DNA from: an uncultured Bacteroidota bacterium
GTDB taxonomy: Bacteria > Bacteroidota > Bacteroidia > Chitinophagales > Saprospiraceae
Direction: 5' to 3'
Length of the DNA: 64,000 nucleotides
NCBI GenBank assembly: GCA_937872515.1
Contig: CALMSX010000056.1
Location: forward strand, 1 to 64,000
In this document: piece by piece, positions 53,631 to 62,887 of the stretch
Layout: the number at the start of each line of letters is the position of its first letter
How positions within the stretch are numbered: position 1 is the stretch's first letter
Position numbers and translations under genes: made by a program
The notes under the pieces: generated by a model
What the model was told of the DNA's origin: nothing
Databases searched by the model: none
The model's input: the letters and a program-made list of their open reading frames with translations, nothing else

Positions 53631-54557
53631 TTATGGTTGAACGTTTGTTTGTGAATGAGAAGCTTCTGTGACAAGTTTGATAAAGATTTCATTCAAGCCC
53701 GGCAACACTTCCTGAAATGATTGAATGCTGATGCCTTGATTGATGAGGTAGGACAATAGTTCGTTGGAATGCCTGCCGGATTCCACTTTAAATGTGGTGA
53801 CGTTGCCCACGCTACCATCCGCAGAAAATCCTGAAGGCAGTGACCAATCCGATGCAGGTCGGTCTGTGCTTATGTTGAACTTATGCTCCTTGAATTGATT
53901 TCTTACAGCAGCCACACTGTCGTTGATCAAAATTTTACCTTTGTTGATCAATACAATGTCATTACAAATTTCTTCAACCTGTTCCATTCGGTGGGTTGAA
54001 AAAATAATGCTAACGCCTTGTTGGTTGAGTTGGTAAATTTCATCTTTTAGTAAGTCGGCATTGAGGGGGTCGAGGCCTGTAAAAGGTTCGTCGAGGATGA
54101 GGAGTTTGGGATTGTGCGCTACCGTGGCTACAAACTGCACTTTTTGTTGCATGCCCTTGGAGAGCTCTTCTATTTTTTTGTTCCACCAGTCTTGCATGCC
54201 CAGACGTTCGAACCACCTTCGGATCGATTGTTTAGCATCATCGTGGCTCATGCCCTTTAGTTGGGCCAGGTACATGAGTTGTTCTGCTACCTTCATTTTT
54301 TTGTAGAGTCCCCGCTCTTCTGGCATATAACCAATTTCATTGGGGTGGTGGGTGTTGAGGGGCACACCATCTAGCAGGATTTGCCCTTCATCGGCTCTTG
54401 TGATGCCGGTGATGATCCTGATGAGGGTTGTTTTACCGGCTCCATTGGGACCAAGTAAACCAAAGATGGAGCCCTTGCGTACGTCAAAGCTTGCCTGGTC
54501 GAGGGCCACATAGTTGTGAAAGACCTTGCTCACATTTTCAATCGAAAGGATGTTCAT
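53631..54557 (-). CDS. ABC transporter ATP-binding protein (NatA-like)
   Basis: A 308-residue ATPase with Walker A GLLGPNGAGKTTLIR, Q-loop, signature ELSKGMQQKVQF, and Walker B LLILDEPFTGLDPLNADLLKDEI with the H-loop STHRMEQVEEICND. The C-terminal 80 residues form an extra domain seen in DUF4162-type exporters. It energises the adjacent ABC-2 permease. It lies first in the pair. Confidence 0.93.
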   Translation of the reverse strand: MNILSIENVSKVFHNYVALDQASFDVRKGSIFGLLGPNGAGKTTLIRIITGITRADEGQILLDGVPLNTHHPNEIGYMPEERGLYKKMKVAEQLMYLAQLKGMSHDDAKQSIRRWFERLGMQDWWNKKIEELSKGMQQKVQFVATVAHNPKLLILDEPFTGLDPLNADLLKDEIYQLNQQGVSIIFSTHRMEQVEEICNDIVLINKGKILINDSVAAVRNQFKEHKFNISTDRPASDWSLPSGFSADGSVGNVTTFKVESGRHSNELLSYLINQGISIQSFQEVLPGLNEIFIKLVTEASHSQTNVQP

Positions 54558-54663
54558 AAATGAGAATTTTTTTCAAAGGTAAAATAAAGTGTCATTGTGG
54601 TTTTAATTTTTAGAGCATTGACCATTTGCACCTACCAATGGTAGCTACTCTATCGACGAGTTG

Positions 54664-55377
54664 CTAAAAATCAAGTCCTGCTGAAGAAGTTGGTGAAACC
54701 CCTTGCCTGCTTGCGTTTACATTTGAATAAACCACCTGCCGGTTGTTGATCATTGCGGAGGGTGCCCACCTTATTGAATCCGGACTGTTGGACCATTGTT
54801 GCCAGCTGATTTTGAGACTGTCACCTGCTAAGTAAGTAGTACATGCAAGGGGATCAAAAAGAGGGGATATTTCCCAAACCACCCCGTTGCACCCTTTGGC
54901 ATTGGGTTCATTGAGGCTGGCTTTGATGCGGGCATTGCCAAAAGAAGTTATAAAACTTTTGCTGTCTGCCTCCATCAAATGAGAATAGGTCCCGAGGCAG
55001 GCTAACCGATCCACCTGCCAGTTTTTGGCGAGAGAGGTTACCTCTTCAGAAGTTAGTATCTCAGCTGCGTGATGGACCCGGCTGGCGGTTTGAGCGCGCG
55101 TATTGAGCAGGATAGAATCGGTACCAGATACTATGAGTACCTTGTCATTGGAACGATTCCATACATAAGAAGGTCCTCCTGCTCTTGAGAAGCCAAGGTA
55201 TTGGTATTGTTGAAAAGTGGCGTATTGGCATCGCAGGCCCAGCTTTGTGCTGAATTCATCCACAGATATGGAAGGCATTGTGGCTTGCGAGCCGTGAGAA
55301 GTGGTAGCGATGTAGGCCATGCCGGCGATCATCATCAGGGCCAGCAGACCCAAAGCCTTTCTAAGCAGGGCATTCAA
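54664..55377 (-). CDS. Exported or membrane-anchored protein of unknown function
   Basis: A 237-residue protein with one N-terminal hydrophobic helix (LLRKALGLLALMMIAGMAYIA), which may be a signal anchor. The rest has four Cys (RCQY, LACLG, KGCNG, LACTTY), which could form two disulphides, and several aromatic-rich strands. It has no recognised domain. It is not obviously linked to the flanking ABC genes or to htrA. Confidence 0.68.
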   Translation of the reverse strand: MNALLRKALGLLALMMIAGMAYIATTSHGSQATMPSISVDEFSTKLGLRCQYATFQQYQYLGFSRAGGPSYVWNRSNDKVLIVSGTDSILLNTRAQTASRVHHAAEILTSEEVTSLAKNWQVDRLACLGTYSHLMEADSKSFITSFGNARIKASLNEPNAKGCNGVVWEISPLFDPLACTTYLAGDSLKISWQQWSNSPDSIRWAPSAMINNRQVVYSNVNASRQGVSPTSSAGLDF

Positions 55378-55437
55378 ATGTTGAGAGATTGATTCAGATT
55401 AAGTAAACGCATTTCGGGCCAGGTAGTTCAGAGGGAT

Positions 55438-55474
55438 AAAAAAAAGATCCCCCACTTCTCGCAAGCAGGGGATC
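55438..55474 (-). terminator. Terminator after the htrA-type gene
   Basis: GATCCCC (55446-55452) and GGGGATC (55468-55474) pair around a 15-base loop. On the minus strand the stem is followed by a run of T, so it ends the htrA gene at 55529. Confidence 0.8.
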
Positions 55475-55528
55475 AATCAAAACAAAACGAAAAACCAACT
55501 TTATTTTATGACGCCACAAAGGCGCATG

Positions 55529-56695
55529 TTACAATCCTTTTCTGAGGGAGGTTGGGAGATTTACTTCCTTTCCATCTCTGTTGACGTATAGGTTGAGTAC
55601 ATCACCTTTTTTAGAGTATCTCATTACTGAAGTTATGTCATCAAAACCATTGATCGTTTTATCATTGATTTTGATGATCACATCACCCGGCAACACACCG
55701 GCCAATTTAGCCGGACTTTTAACGTCTAATTCATCAACGTAAAAACCTTTTTTAACCCTAAGGTCCAGTTCTTTAACCAGATTTTCATCTACGTCAAAGC
55801 CACCAATACCCAGATTGATTCTTTCGAGGTTACCTCCTGTGGAAATGATATCATTTACAATCGGTTTTACCAGATTGGAAGGGATGGCAAAAGAATAGCC
55901 GGCAAAGACACCCGTTGGTGTAGCAATGGCCGTATTGATGCCTACCAGCTCTCCACTTTGATTTACAAGGGCACCACCGCTGTTACCCGGATTGATGGCT
56001 GCATCGGTCTGGATAAATTCTTCAATCGACTTTTCATCTTCCAGCAGGTCCAAATCCCTGCCTTTGGCGCTAACAATGCCCGCGGTAACCGTTGAAGTAA
56101 GGTAGTCGAACGGATTACCTACAGCCAGTACCCATTCCCCAATTTTCAGGGCGTCGGAGTTGGCCATGGTTACATTCTGTAAGTTATTGGCTTCAATTTT
56201 AATGACGGCAAGGTCGGTTAGTGGATCGGTTCCAATCTTTTTTGCCTGGTATTTTTTACCATCTGAGGTGGTAACGGTAATTTTATCCGCAAACCCCACT
56301 ACGTGGTTGTTGGTGATAATGTAGCCATCTTTGGTATAAACTACGCCAGATCCCGATCCATTTTGTCGGCGGTAGTAATTTCTGTTGAAAAAATCAGAAC
56401 CAAAAAAGTCATCAAAATCAAGGACATAAGGATTTCTTTTTTTGCGGCTGTTAGCAATGGCTTGTTCTTCACTTTCTTCCGCATAAATATGTACCACTGC
56501 TGCCGTGGCTACCTTTGCTGCGTTGACAAAATCAGGACCGGTAACAGCAGCACGAACCGGTGTGGATTGTGAGACCAACCGGGCTTGTTGTTGTAAAGCC
56601 TGGTTTACATCGTCATTTTTATTCCATTGTGTTATGGCAACACTGGCCAATCCACCCACCAGGCCTGCCAACAAGTAAGAAAAAAAAGGTTTCAT
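55529..56695 (-). CDS. Periplasmic serine protease HtrA/Deg
   Basis: A 388-residue protease from the start chosen, with an N-terminal hydrophobic anchor (FFSYLLAGLVGGLASVAIT). The catalytic triad is intact: His131 (TNNHVVG), Asp161 (LTDLAVIK) and Ser239 (NPGNSGGAL). The loop before it is long and rich in Phe and Asp. One PDZ domain follows (about residues 290-380; GVLPGDVIIKINDKTI). It degrades or refolds damaged envelope proteins. A TTG codon 18 bases upstream could be an alternative start, but ATG at 56695 is better. Confidence 0.93.
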   Translation of the reverse strand: MKPFFSYLLAGLVGGLASVAITQWNKNDDVNQALQQQARLVSQSTPVRAAVTGPDFVNAAKVATAAVVHIYAEESEEQAIANSRKKRNPYVLDFDDFFGSDFFNRNYYRRQNGSGSGVVYTKDGYIITNNHVVGFADKITVTTSDGKKYQAKKIGTDPLTDLAVIKIEANNLQNVTMANSDALKIGEWVLAVGNPFDYLTSTVTAGIVSAKGRDLDLLEDEKSIEEFIQTDAAINPGNSGGALVNQSGELVGINTAIATPTGVFAGYSFAIPSNLVKPIVNDIISTGGNLERINLGIGGFDVDENLVKELDLRVKKGFYVDELDVKSPAKLAGVLPGDVIIKINDKTINGFDDITSVMRYSKKGDVLNLYVNRDGKEVNLPTSLRKGL

Positions 56696-56902
56696 CGTCT
56701 CGTAGATTTTCAAGATAAACGATAGAAAAACACTCTTGGTTTAAAAATTCTATTTTTTAACACAATGTTAACGGATTAAATATCAGTATTTTATGTTGAA
56801 TATTTGTCATATATAAAATATTATTTCGAAATCTCTTGTCCAAAAATTGTAAGGTCTGGTAATCTTCGCTTTATAGTACACCAGAGAGCGGTAAGAAAAG
56901 CT

Positions 56903-56910
56903 TACTTTTG
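56903..56910 (+). promoter_or_regulatory. -7 box candidate for nadC
   Basis: TACTTTTG, a full match to TAnnTTTG, ends 18 bases before the ATG at 56929. No TTG at the usual distance. Confidence 0.42.
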
Positions 56911-56928
56911 CAGGGATAAACCAAAAAA

Positions 56929-57783
56929 ATGGAAGGGATTAGAGATACCGAACTCGATGCATTCATTATAGCATCATTAAAAGAAGACATTGGATCAGGA
57001 GATCATACATCGCTGGCGTGTATTCCGGCAGATTCTGTAAAAACCGCCAAACTATTGGTGAAAGATGATGGCGTTATTGCGGGTATTGCATTTGCAAGAC
57101 GGGTGTTTCGACTGCTGGATCCGGAATCCAAATTTTCCCAGCTTTTACCCGACGGTTCAGATGTAAAATATGGCGACATTGCCTTTGAGATCCAGGCCAA
57201 TACCAGGGTTTTATTGCAGGCAGAAAGGCTTGTTTTAAACACCATGCAGCGTTTGAGTGGAATAGCGACGATAAGTTCCCGTTTTGCCACTGAAGTAGAA
57301 GATCTGCCGGTAACCATACTTGACACCAGAAAAACCACCCCCTTGATGCGATTTCTCGAAAAATGGGCTGTCAGAATCGGTGGGTGCGACAATTATCGCG
57401 ATGGGCTTTACGATTGGATTATGATCAAAGACAATCACGTGGACGGTTGCGGCAGTCTGACCCAAGCCATCAACAGTGTGCACGAATACATGGCACAACA
57501 CAGCCTCAAATTGGGTATTACGGTTGAGGTGCGCAACCTGGTAGAACTCCATGAAGTGTTGGACAGAGGAGGTGTAACCCGGATTATGTTGGACAATTTT
57601 GAGATTCCCATTATGCGGGAGGCTGTGGCCACCATCCACAAAAGGTTTGAAGTAGAGGCCTCCGGAGGGGTAAACCTAAAAACCGTTCGCAAGATCGCAG
57701 AGACAGGGGTAGACTATATATCAGTTGGGGCACTTACCCATTCTGCAGGTTGTCTGGACCTAAGTCTTAAAATTCAAAAATAA
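56929..57783 (+). CDS. nadC: Nicotinate-nucleotide diphosphorylase (carboxylating)
   Basis: A 284-residue quinolinate phosphoribosyltransferase of NAD biosynthesis. Motifs: EDIGSGDHTS, LNTMQRLSGIAT, LDTRKTTPLMR with Arg134 and Lys135, and WIMIKDNH with Lys167, ending in EASGGVNLKTVRKIAETGVDYISVGALTHS. The active-site signature normally read as GG-x-N-H-R is GGCDNYRDGL here, so His is replaced by Tyr156 while Arg157 remains. Activity is expected but could be altered. It shares one base with the bestrophin gene. Confidence 0.93.
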   Translation: MEGIRDTELDAFIIASLKEDIGSGDHTSLACIPADSVKTAKLLVKDDGVIAGIAFARRVFRLLDPESKFSQLLPDGSDVKYGDIAFEIQANTRVLLQAERLVLNTMQRLSGIATISSRFATEVEDLPVTILDTRKTTPLMRFLEKWAVRIGGCDNYRDGLYDWIMIKDNHVDGCGSLTQAINSVHEYMAQHSLKLGITVEVRNLVELHEVLDRGGVTRIMLDNFEIPIMREAVATIHKRFEVEASGGVNLKTVRKIAETGVDYISVGALTHSAGCLDLSLKIQK

Positions 57784-58670
57784 TGGTTTTATACGATCCC
57801 AAAGAGTGGTGGAAACTCATTTTTGCCTTTCACAAAAGTGACACGTTTCGGCGAAATTTACCTGGTATCATTGGAGTAGCCATTTTTACAGGGGCAGTGG
57901 CCTATCTTGAAAACGATGTGTTACACGCCAATTTTAGGAATTCCACCGCCATCCACTCACTGGTGGGATTTGTGCTCTCACTTTTACTGGTATTTCGCAC
58001 AAATACAGCCTATGACCGATGGTGGGAGGGAAGGAAGTTGTGGGGCTCAGTGGTCAATGATTCGCGCAATTTGAGCATGAAAATTGAGGCCATGATAGCT
58101 GATACTCAGATTAAAAAGCGGTTTGCCGCATTGATCTCCAATTACCCCAAAGCCTTGAGGGACCATCTGAGAGGTTTGCGCAATCACGAGGACTTTAGCA
58201 CCATTGAAAAATATGATGGTTCTTATTACGACAAAGCAGCCCATCTGCCCAATGCAGTATGTTTGGCAATGTTTAGAGAAGCTAACGCATTATTGCAGAA
58301 AGGATTGATCAATGGTCAGCAATTGCTCATGCTCAATACGCAGCTGCAAAGTTTCACAGACACCACCGGAGCTTGCGAAAGAGTTAAAAACACTCCCATA
58401 CCCTATTCCTATAACATCTTTCTGAAAAAGGTCATTTTTATCTATGTGTTTACCATGCCCATTGGTTTTGTGAGAGAGTTTGGATATTGGGCCATGCCCA
58501 TTGTAGCCGCCTTATTTTACATCTTTGTCAGTATTGAAATGATTGCAGAGGAGATTGAAGACCCCTTTGGAGTGGATGCCAATGATTTGCCCCTGGATCA
58601 GATTTGCAAAAACATCCAGGTTCAGGTAAACGACCTGCTTTTATACCCGCCGGATAAATTGCAGCCTTAA
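57783..58670 (+). CDS. Bestrophin-family ion channel
   Basis: A 295-residue membrane protein of the bestrophin/YneE family. The opening WKLIFAFHKSDTFRRNLPGIIGVAIF and the pore-region SLVGFVLSLLLVFRTNTAYDRWWEGRKLWGSVVNDSRNLSMKI are typical, as is the C-terminal IAEEIEDPFGVDANDLPLDQIC. Bacterial members conduct cations or anions and may be regulated by calcium. It starts in the stop codon of nadC (TAATG), so it is coupled to it. Confidence 0.92.
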   Translation: MVLYDPKEWWKLIFAFHKSDTFRRNLPGIIGVAIFTGAVAYLENDVLHANFRNSTAIHSLVGFVLSLLLVFRTNTAYDRWWEGRKLWGSVVNDSRNLSMKIEAMIADTQIKKRFAALISNYPKALRDHLRGLRNHEDFSTIEKYDGSYYDKAAHLPNAVCLAMFREANALLQKGLINGQQLLMLNTQLQSFTDTTGACERVKNTPIPYSYNIFLKKVIFIYVFTMPIGFVREFGYWAMPIVAALFYIFVSIEMIAEEIEDPFGVDANDLPLDQICKNIQVQVNDLLLYPPDKLQP

Positions 58671-58693
58671 AACAATTCTAAACAGCAAGAAAA

Positions 58694-59050
58694 ATGACGA
58701 ACAACGAGATATTAAAAAAACTGCGGATTGCCCTCGAATTAAAGGATACCGACATCCTTCATATATTGTCTCTGGCCGGCTTTACCATTACCAAAGGAGC
58801 CCTCAACGACCTTTTCAGAAATGAAGACCATCCCGGATATGTTGAAGCCGGAGATCAAATTCTCAGAAATTTTTTGAATGGTCTCATCCAGTACAAAAGA
58901 GGGCCTGCCCCAGAAAGAAAGCCGGTTAAACAGGAAACCAGAGCTCAGAAACCTACCCTTTTGGCAAAGGATTTTTTTATTAACAAATCAGAAGAAAGGG
59001 AAATGACCAAAAATGTGCGCCACGGCGGTAAAAAATTTGGTAAAGAATAA
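58694..59050 (+). CDS. DUF1456 (YehS-like) protein
   Basis: A 118-residue protein. One DUF1456 unit is clear (NNEILKKLRIALELKDTDILHILSLAGFTITKGALNDLFRNEDHPGY), followed by a second partial helix block (LRNFLNGLIQYKRG) and a basic tail. E. coli YehS carries two such units and is longer. Its function is unknown. It follows the bestrophin gene by 23 bases. Confidence 0.85.
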   Translation: MTNNEILKKLRIALELKDTDILHILSLAGFTITKGALNDLFRNEDHPGYVEAGDQILRNFLNGLIQYKRGPAPERKPVKQETRAQKPTLLAKDFFINKSEEREMTKNVRHGGKKFGKE

Positions 59051-59161
59051 ATAAGCGGCTTTTGGCATGGGTCAAAATTACATTGTCCTAAATGATGATT
59101 TAGCCCACTTGCAAAGCCATTCCCAAAACAATACCATGGTTTTTTGTATTTTTGTGGTATT

Positions 59162-61183
59162 ATGCATTTTTTATATCCTGGATTTTTGTGGAGCTTGCTG
59201 GCTTTGGCCATCCCGGTCATTATACACCTTTTTTATTTTAGAAGGTTCAAACGCGTCTATTTCACCAATGTAAGGTTTCTCAAAGAAATAAAAGAAGAGA
59301 CCTCTTCTCGCAACAAGCTAAAAAACCTGCTCATCCTGGCCATGCGACTATTGGCTGTGGCCTGTTTGGTTTTTGCCTTTGCCCAACCTTTTATTCCCAC
59401 CGGCAAACAAGTCAAGCTGGGTGAAAAGGCGGTGAGTATTTTTATTGACAATTCCTTCAGCATGGCGTCTGAAAAGGAAAATATTCCCTTGCTCGACCTG
59501 GCCAAAGACAGAGCAGAAAAAATTGTGAATGCCTATGGTGAGGATACACGGTTTCAGATCATCACCCATGATTTTGAAGGCAGGCACCAACGACTGGTGA
59601 GCAAAGACGAAGCCCTTGGGTTGATTGAAGAAATTGTCATTTCGCCCGCTGTCCAGCCCCTTTCGAAGGTGATCAACAGGCAGCGGCAAGTGTTAAAAGG
59701 TGACCACCACCTGATCTTTTTAATTTCCGATTTCCAAAAGTCCATTACAGATTTAACTCCTTGGACCGATTCACTGACCGAGCTCAACTTGCTGCCGGTT
59801 CAGCATTCAGTTTCCAAAAATGTGAGCATAGACAGTGCCTGGTTTGCAGCACCGGTTCCTATTTTAGGGGAAGCCAACCAATTGGTAATAAAGTACACCA
59901 ACCATTCGGATGAAGCCGTAGAAGAATTGAGTGCTTCTATCTTTAAAGACGGGCAGGAAAAGCCATCGGGTTTGATTTCTATTGACCCTCAATCCAGTGT
60001 TACGGATACATTGCCCATCAGCATCCTCAAAACAGGGATTCATGAAGCTGTGTTGAGGCTTAAGGATTTTCCGGTACAGTTTGATGACAGCCTCTACCTG
60101 AGTTTTTTGGTGAAAGAAAAAGTGAAGGTTTTATCGATCAATGAAAAGGGACCAGATCGCTTTTTGCAAGCCTTGTTTGGGGGTATATCCTATTTTCAAT
60201 TCGACAATCAGGAAGCAGGCAGAATCCAGTACCAGGTTTTTAAAGACTATGATCTCATCTTGATCAACGACATCAAAACGATGAGCTCCGGTTTGGCTGA
60301 TGAACTCTACCGATATATGGAGACCGGAGGAAAAGTAATGATTTTACCCGGCAAAGAAATTGAGATCTCTTCCTACAATACCTTCCTTAGCAGATCAAAG
60401 GCGCGCACCCTTCAAAATTGGGTGGCGGTAAATAAGCAGGTTTCCAATTTAAATAGCAGTGATTTTGTTTTTGCAGATGTTTTCACCTCCAATCCTTCCA
60501 ACCTAAGACTGCCCTCTACCAAGGGAAGTTTTGCTTTTGCAGGTCAACAAAGCTCTACTTCACTGACCATCATGACTTATAGAGACGGCAGTCCTTATTT
60601 ATTTAGAAGTGCTGTGGGAGAGGGCCAGTTATACGTATGTGCTTCATCTCTCAACGCTGAATACAATGATTTGGGCACCCTGGCAGAAATTTTTGTGCCG
60701 ATGCTTTATAAGATGGCCCTCGTTAAAAACAAAGGAGCGAGTCTCAGTTATTTTATTGGTAAGGACAATTTGGTTGAAATAGAAAACCAAAAAACCAATG
60801 GAGAGTCGGTGTACAAATTAAAAGGAGTCAATGAGTTTATCCCATCTCAGCACGGCTTTGGCAGAAAGCTTGTACTTGATGTCAAAAATCAGGTGATGAA
60901 GGCGGGTTATTACGATGTGGTGTTGGGTGACAGGATCCAGGAAAGGCTTGCCTTTAACTACGATAGGAGAGAATCGGATTTGAGTCTGTACGCAGATTCA
61001 GAACTGGGTGATATGGTAAAGAATGATGCCGTAAATATCTTGGGCTTTGATGAACAGGAAGGAATTCGTGATTTTGTAGGCGAAAAAGACAGAGGCATCG
61101 TACTGTGGAAATGGTTTATCCTGGCAGCACTTTTATTTTTGCTGGCGGAAATTCTCATCATCAGGTATGTAAAAAACGGTTAA
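59162..61183 (+). CDS. BatA-domain / vWA-like membrane protein
   Basis: A 673-residue inner-membrane protein from the start chosen. It opens with the BatA N-terminal block (LYPGFLWSLLALAIPVIIHLFYFRR and RFLKEIKEETSSRNKLKNLLILAMRLLAV), two helices. Then a von Willebrand A-type domain with an intact MIDAS (Asp96-x-Ser-x-Ser in FIDNSFSMAS). The rest is a periplasmic beta-rich part and a final helix (WFILAALLFLLAEILIIRYV). It belongs to a family linked with Bacteroides aerotolerance genes. It begins an overlapping operon. A TATTTTTG box ends seven bases before the ATG. Confidence 0.82.
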   Translation: MHFLYPGFLWSLLALAIPVIIHLFYFRRFKRVYFTNVRFLKEIKEETSSRNKLKNLLILAMRLLAVACLVFAFAQPFIPTGKQVKLGEKAVSIFIDNSFSMASEKENIPLLDLAKDRAEKIVNAYGEDTRFQIITHDFEGRHQRLVSKDEALGLIEEIVISPAVQPLSKVINRQRQVLKGDHHLIFLISDFQKSITDLTPWTDSLTELNLLPVQHSVSKNVSIDSAWFAAPVPILGEANQLVIKYTNHSDEAVEELSASIFKDGQEKPSGLISIDPQSSVTDTLPISILKTGIHEAVLRLKDFPVQFDDSLYLSFLVKEKVKVLSINEKGPDRFLQALFGGISYFQFDNQEAGRIQYQVFKDYDLILINDIKTMSSGLADELYRYMETGGKVMILPGKEIEISSYNTFLSRSKARTLQNWVAVNKQVSNLNSSDFVFADVFTSNPSNLRLPSTKGSFAFAGQQSSTSLTIMTYRDGSPYLFRSAVGEGQLYVCASSLNAEYNDLGTLAEIFVPMLYKMALVKNKGASLSYFIGKDNLVEIENQKTNGESVYKLKGVNEFIPSQHGFGRKLVLDVKNQVMKAGYYDVVLGDRIQERLAFNYDRRESDLSLYADSELGDMVKNDAVNILGFDEQEGIRDFVGEKDRGIVLWKWFILAALLFLLAEILIIRYVKNG

Positions 61184-61186
61184 GCG

Positions 61187-62434
61187 GTGGCAACAAAATG
61201 TTTGATAAAAAAAGTGAAGGTCATTGATGGACCCTCAAAGTACCACAACAAGGTGGTAGATATCTTAATTCTGGATTCCCGGATTGCAGAGATCAAGGCA
61301 GGTATTTCGCCTGCATCACCCATTAAAACCATTCAGGGAGAGGATTTGCATGTAAGCATCAGCTGGCTTGACATAGGCACCCAGGTAGGAGAACCGGGGC
61401 TTGAACATAGGGAAGACTGGACTACCGTAAGTAAGGCTGCCAAGGCAGGAGGATATGGAGCCATAGCACCCTTTCCCAATACCCAGCCATCCATCCAGCA
61501 CAAGGCCGACATTCAATACATCAAACAAAGGGCAAAATCACAAGGCATTGGCGTTTACCCCATTGCCTCTTTGAGTATAGACAACCAGGGCGCTGAAATA
61601 TCTGAAATGTATGATTTGTATACAGCAGGAGCGGCCGCCTTCAGCGATGGATTAAAATCGGTAAGTCACGCCGGCTTATTGGCGAGGGCTCTGGAATATG
61701 TAAAACCCTTTGAGGGCCTGATCATCCATTATCCATCAGAAAAATACCTGACCCAGGATGCCCAAATGCACGAGGGAGAGATGAGTACCTTATTGGGAAT
61801 GAAAGGTATGCCCAGCACCGCCGAAGCCATTGGCTTGAAGCGTGACCTTGAACTTTTGGCTTACACCCAATCCAGAATGTGTGTATATGGTCTGTCGTCT
61901 TTAGAAGCCGTAAAAATTCTTAAAGAAGCGAAAAAAAACCTGGCTGAAAAGTTGACAGCAGCGGTGCCTTATCTCAATCTTGTATATACGGATAAAGAGA
62001 TGGAGAGGTTTGATACCCATCTCAAGGTGATGCCGCCGCTCAGGAAAAAATCGGATCAAAATGAATTGATCAAGGCTTTGAAAGATGGAGTCGTTGACGC
62101 CATCGTTTCCAACCATTACCCCATAGAAGAAGAAGGTAAAAAGCTGGAATTTCCTTATGCAAAATTTGGTGCGTCTGGCATAGAGACCTGTTTCGCTGCC
62201 TGCAACACTTTTGTGCCGGCTTTGGACCTCGAAACACTGGTTGACAAATTGAGTTATGGCCCAAGATCCATCTTAGGGTTGACTTCTGAGGGTATCAAGG
62301 CAGGAAGTGCGGCAACATTGACCCTATTTGACCCATCGGCAGAATGGGTGTTTGATGAGAGTCAATCCCGTTCTGGCAATAATCCATTTTTGGGTAAGAC
62401 CCTCAGGGGTAAAGTAATCGATGTGTTGAATTAA
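61187..62434 (+). CDS. Dihydroorotase-like protein lacking metal ligands
   Basis: A 415-residue amidohydrolase-fold protein. Family landmarks remain: GEPGLEHREDW, PFPNTQPS, SEMYDLYTAGAAAFSDGL, RALEYVKPFEGLIIHYPSE, MHEGEMSTLLGMKGMPSTAEA, and MPPLRKKSDQ. But the HxH metal pair is Gly64-Thr-Gln66 (DIGTQVGEPG), the later His of the HVST motif is replaced (VYGLSSLEAV), and the Asp of DHAPH is Asn (SNHYPI). So it is probably not a catalyst. Pseudomonas has a similar inactive dihydroorotase that supports aspartate transcarbamylase as a structural subunit; whether that holds here is inference. GTG start, three bases after the BatA-like gene. Confidence 0.85.
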   Translation: MATKCLIKKVKVIDGPSKYHNKVVDILILDSRIAEIKAGISPASPIKTIQGEDLHVSISWLDIGTQVGEPGLEHREDWTTVSKAAKAGGYGAIAPFPNTQPSIQHKADIQYIKQRAKSQGIGVYPIASLSIDNQGAEISEMYDLYTAGAAAFSDGLKSVSHAGLLARALEYVKPFEGLIIHYPSEKYLTQDAQMHEGEMSTLLGMKGMPSTAEAIGLKRDLELLAYTQSRMCVYGLSSLEAVKILKEAKKNLAEKLTAAVPYLNLVYTDKEMERFDTHLKVMPPLRKKSDQNELIKALKDGVVDAIVSNHYPIEEEGKKLEFPYAKFGASGIETCFAACNTFVPALDLETLVDKLSYGPRSILGLTSEGIKAGSAATLTLFDPSAEWVFDESQSRSGNNPFLGKTLRGKVIDVLN

Positions 62435-62437
62435 GAG

Positions 62438-62887
62438 ATGATAACATTCAGAAAAAGCACCAGAGAAGATTTGCCTGCCATCCATGGTTTGGTAGTGGAA
62501 TTGGCCGTATTTGAAAAAGAACCGGACGCGGTAAGGGCAAGTCTGGCAGAATATCAGGATAGTTACGACAAAGGTATTATAGACGCCATCTTAGCCTTGG
62601 ACGGTGAAGAAATAATAGGTATGGCCTTTTATTATCCCATTTTTTCCTCCTGGAATGGCAGAACATTGTACCTTGAGGATTTTATAGTAAAAGACAGCCA
62701 TCGCAATCAGGGAATAGGACAAATGTTATTTGATGCGTTTGTTGAAGAGGCAAAACAGCAGGGATGCAGACAAGCCAAATGGCAGGTTTTGGATTGGAAT
62801 ACAGAAGCCATTCGGTTTTATGAGCGCAATAAGGCCTCAATTGAGAAAAACTGGTGGAATGGAAGATTAGAATTAAATGCAAAATAA
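62438..62887 (+). CDS. GNAT-family N-acetyltransferase
   Basis: A 149-residue acetyltransferase of the GNAT fold, similar to SSAT-type amine acetyltransferases. It has the acetyl-CoA motif LYLEDFIVKDSHRNQGIGQMLFDAF and the C-terminal LDWNTEAIRFYERNKASIE. The substrate is unknown; amine or peptide N-acetylation is likely. It starts three bases after the dihydroorotase-like gene and is followed directly by a small membrane gene. Confidence 0.87.
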   Translation: MITFRKSTREDLPAIHGLVVELAVFEKEPDAVRASLAEYQDSYDKGIIDAILALDGEEIIGMAFYYPIFSSWNGRTLYLEDFIVKDSHRNQGIGQMLFDAFVEEAKQQGCRQAKWQVLDWNTEAIRFYERNKASIEKNWWNGRLELNAK

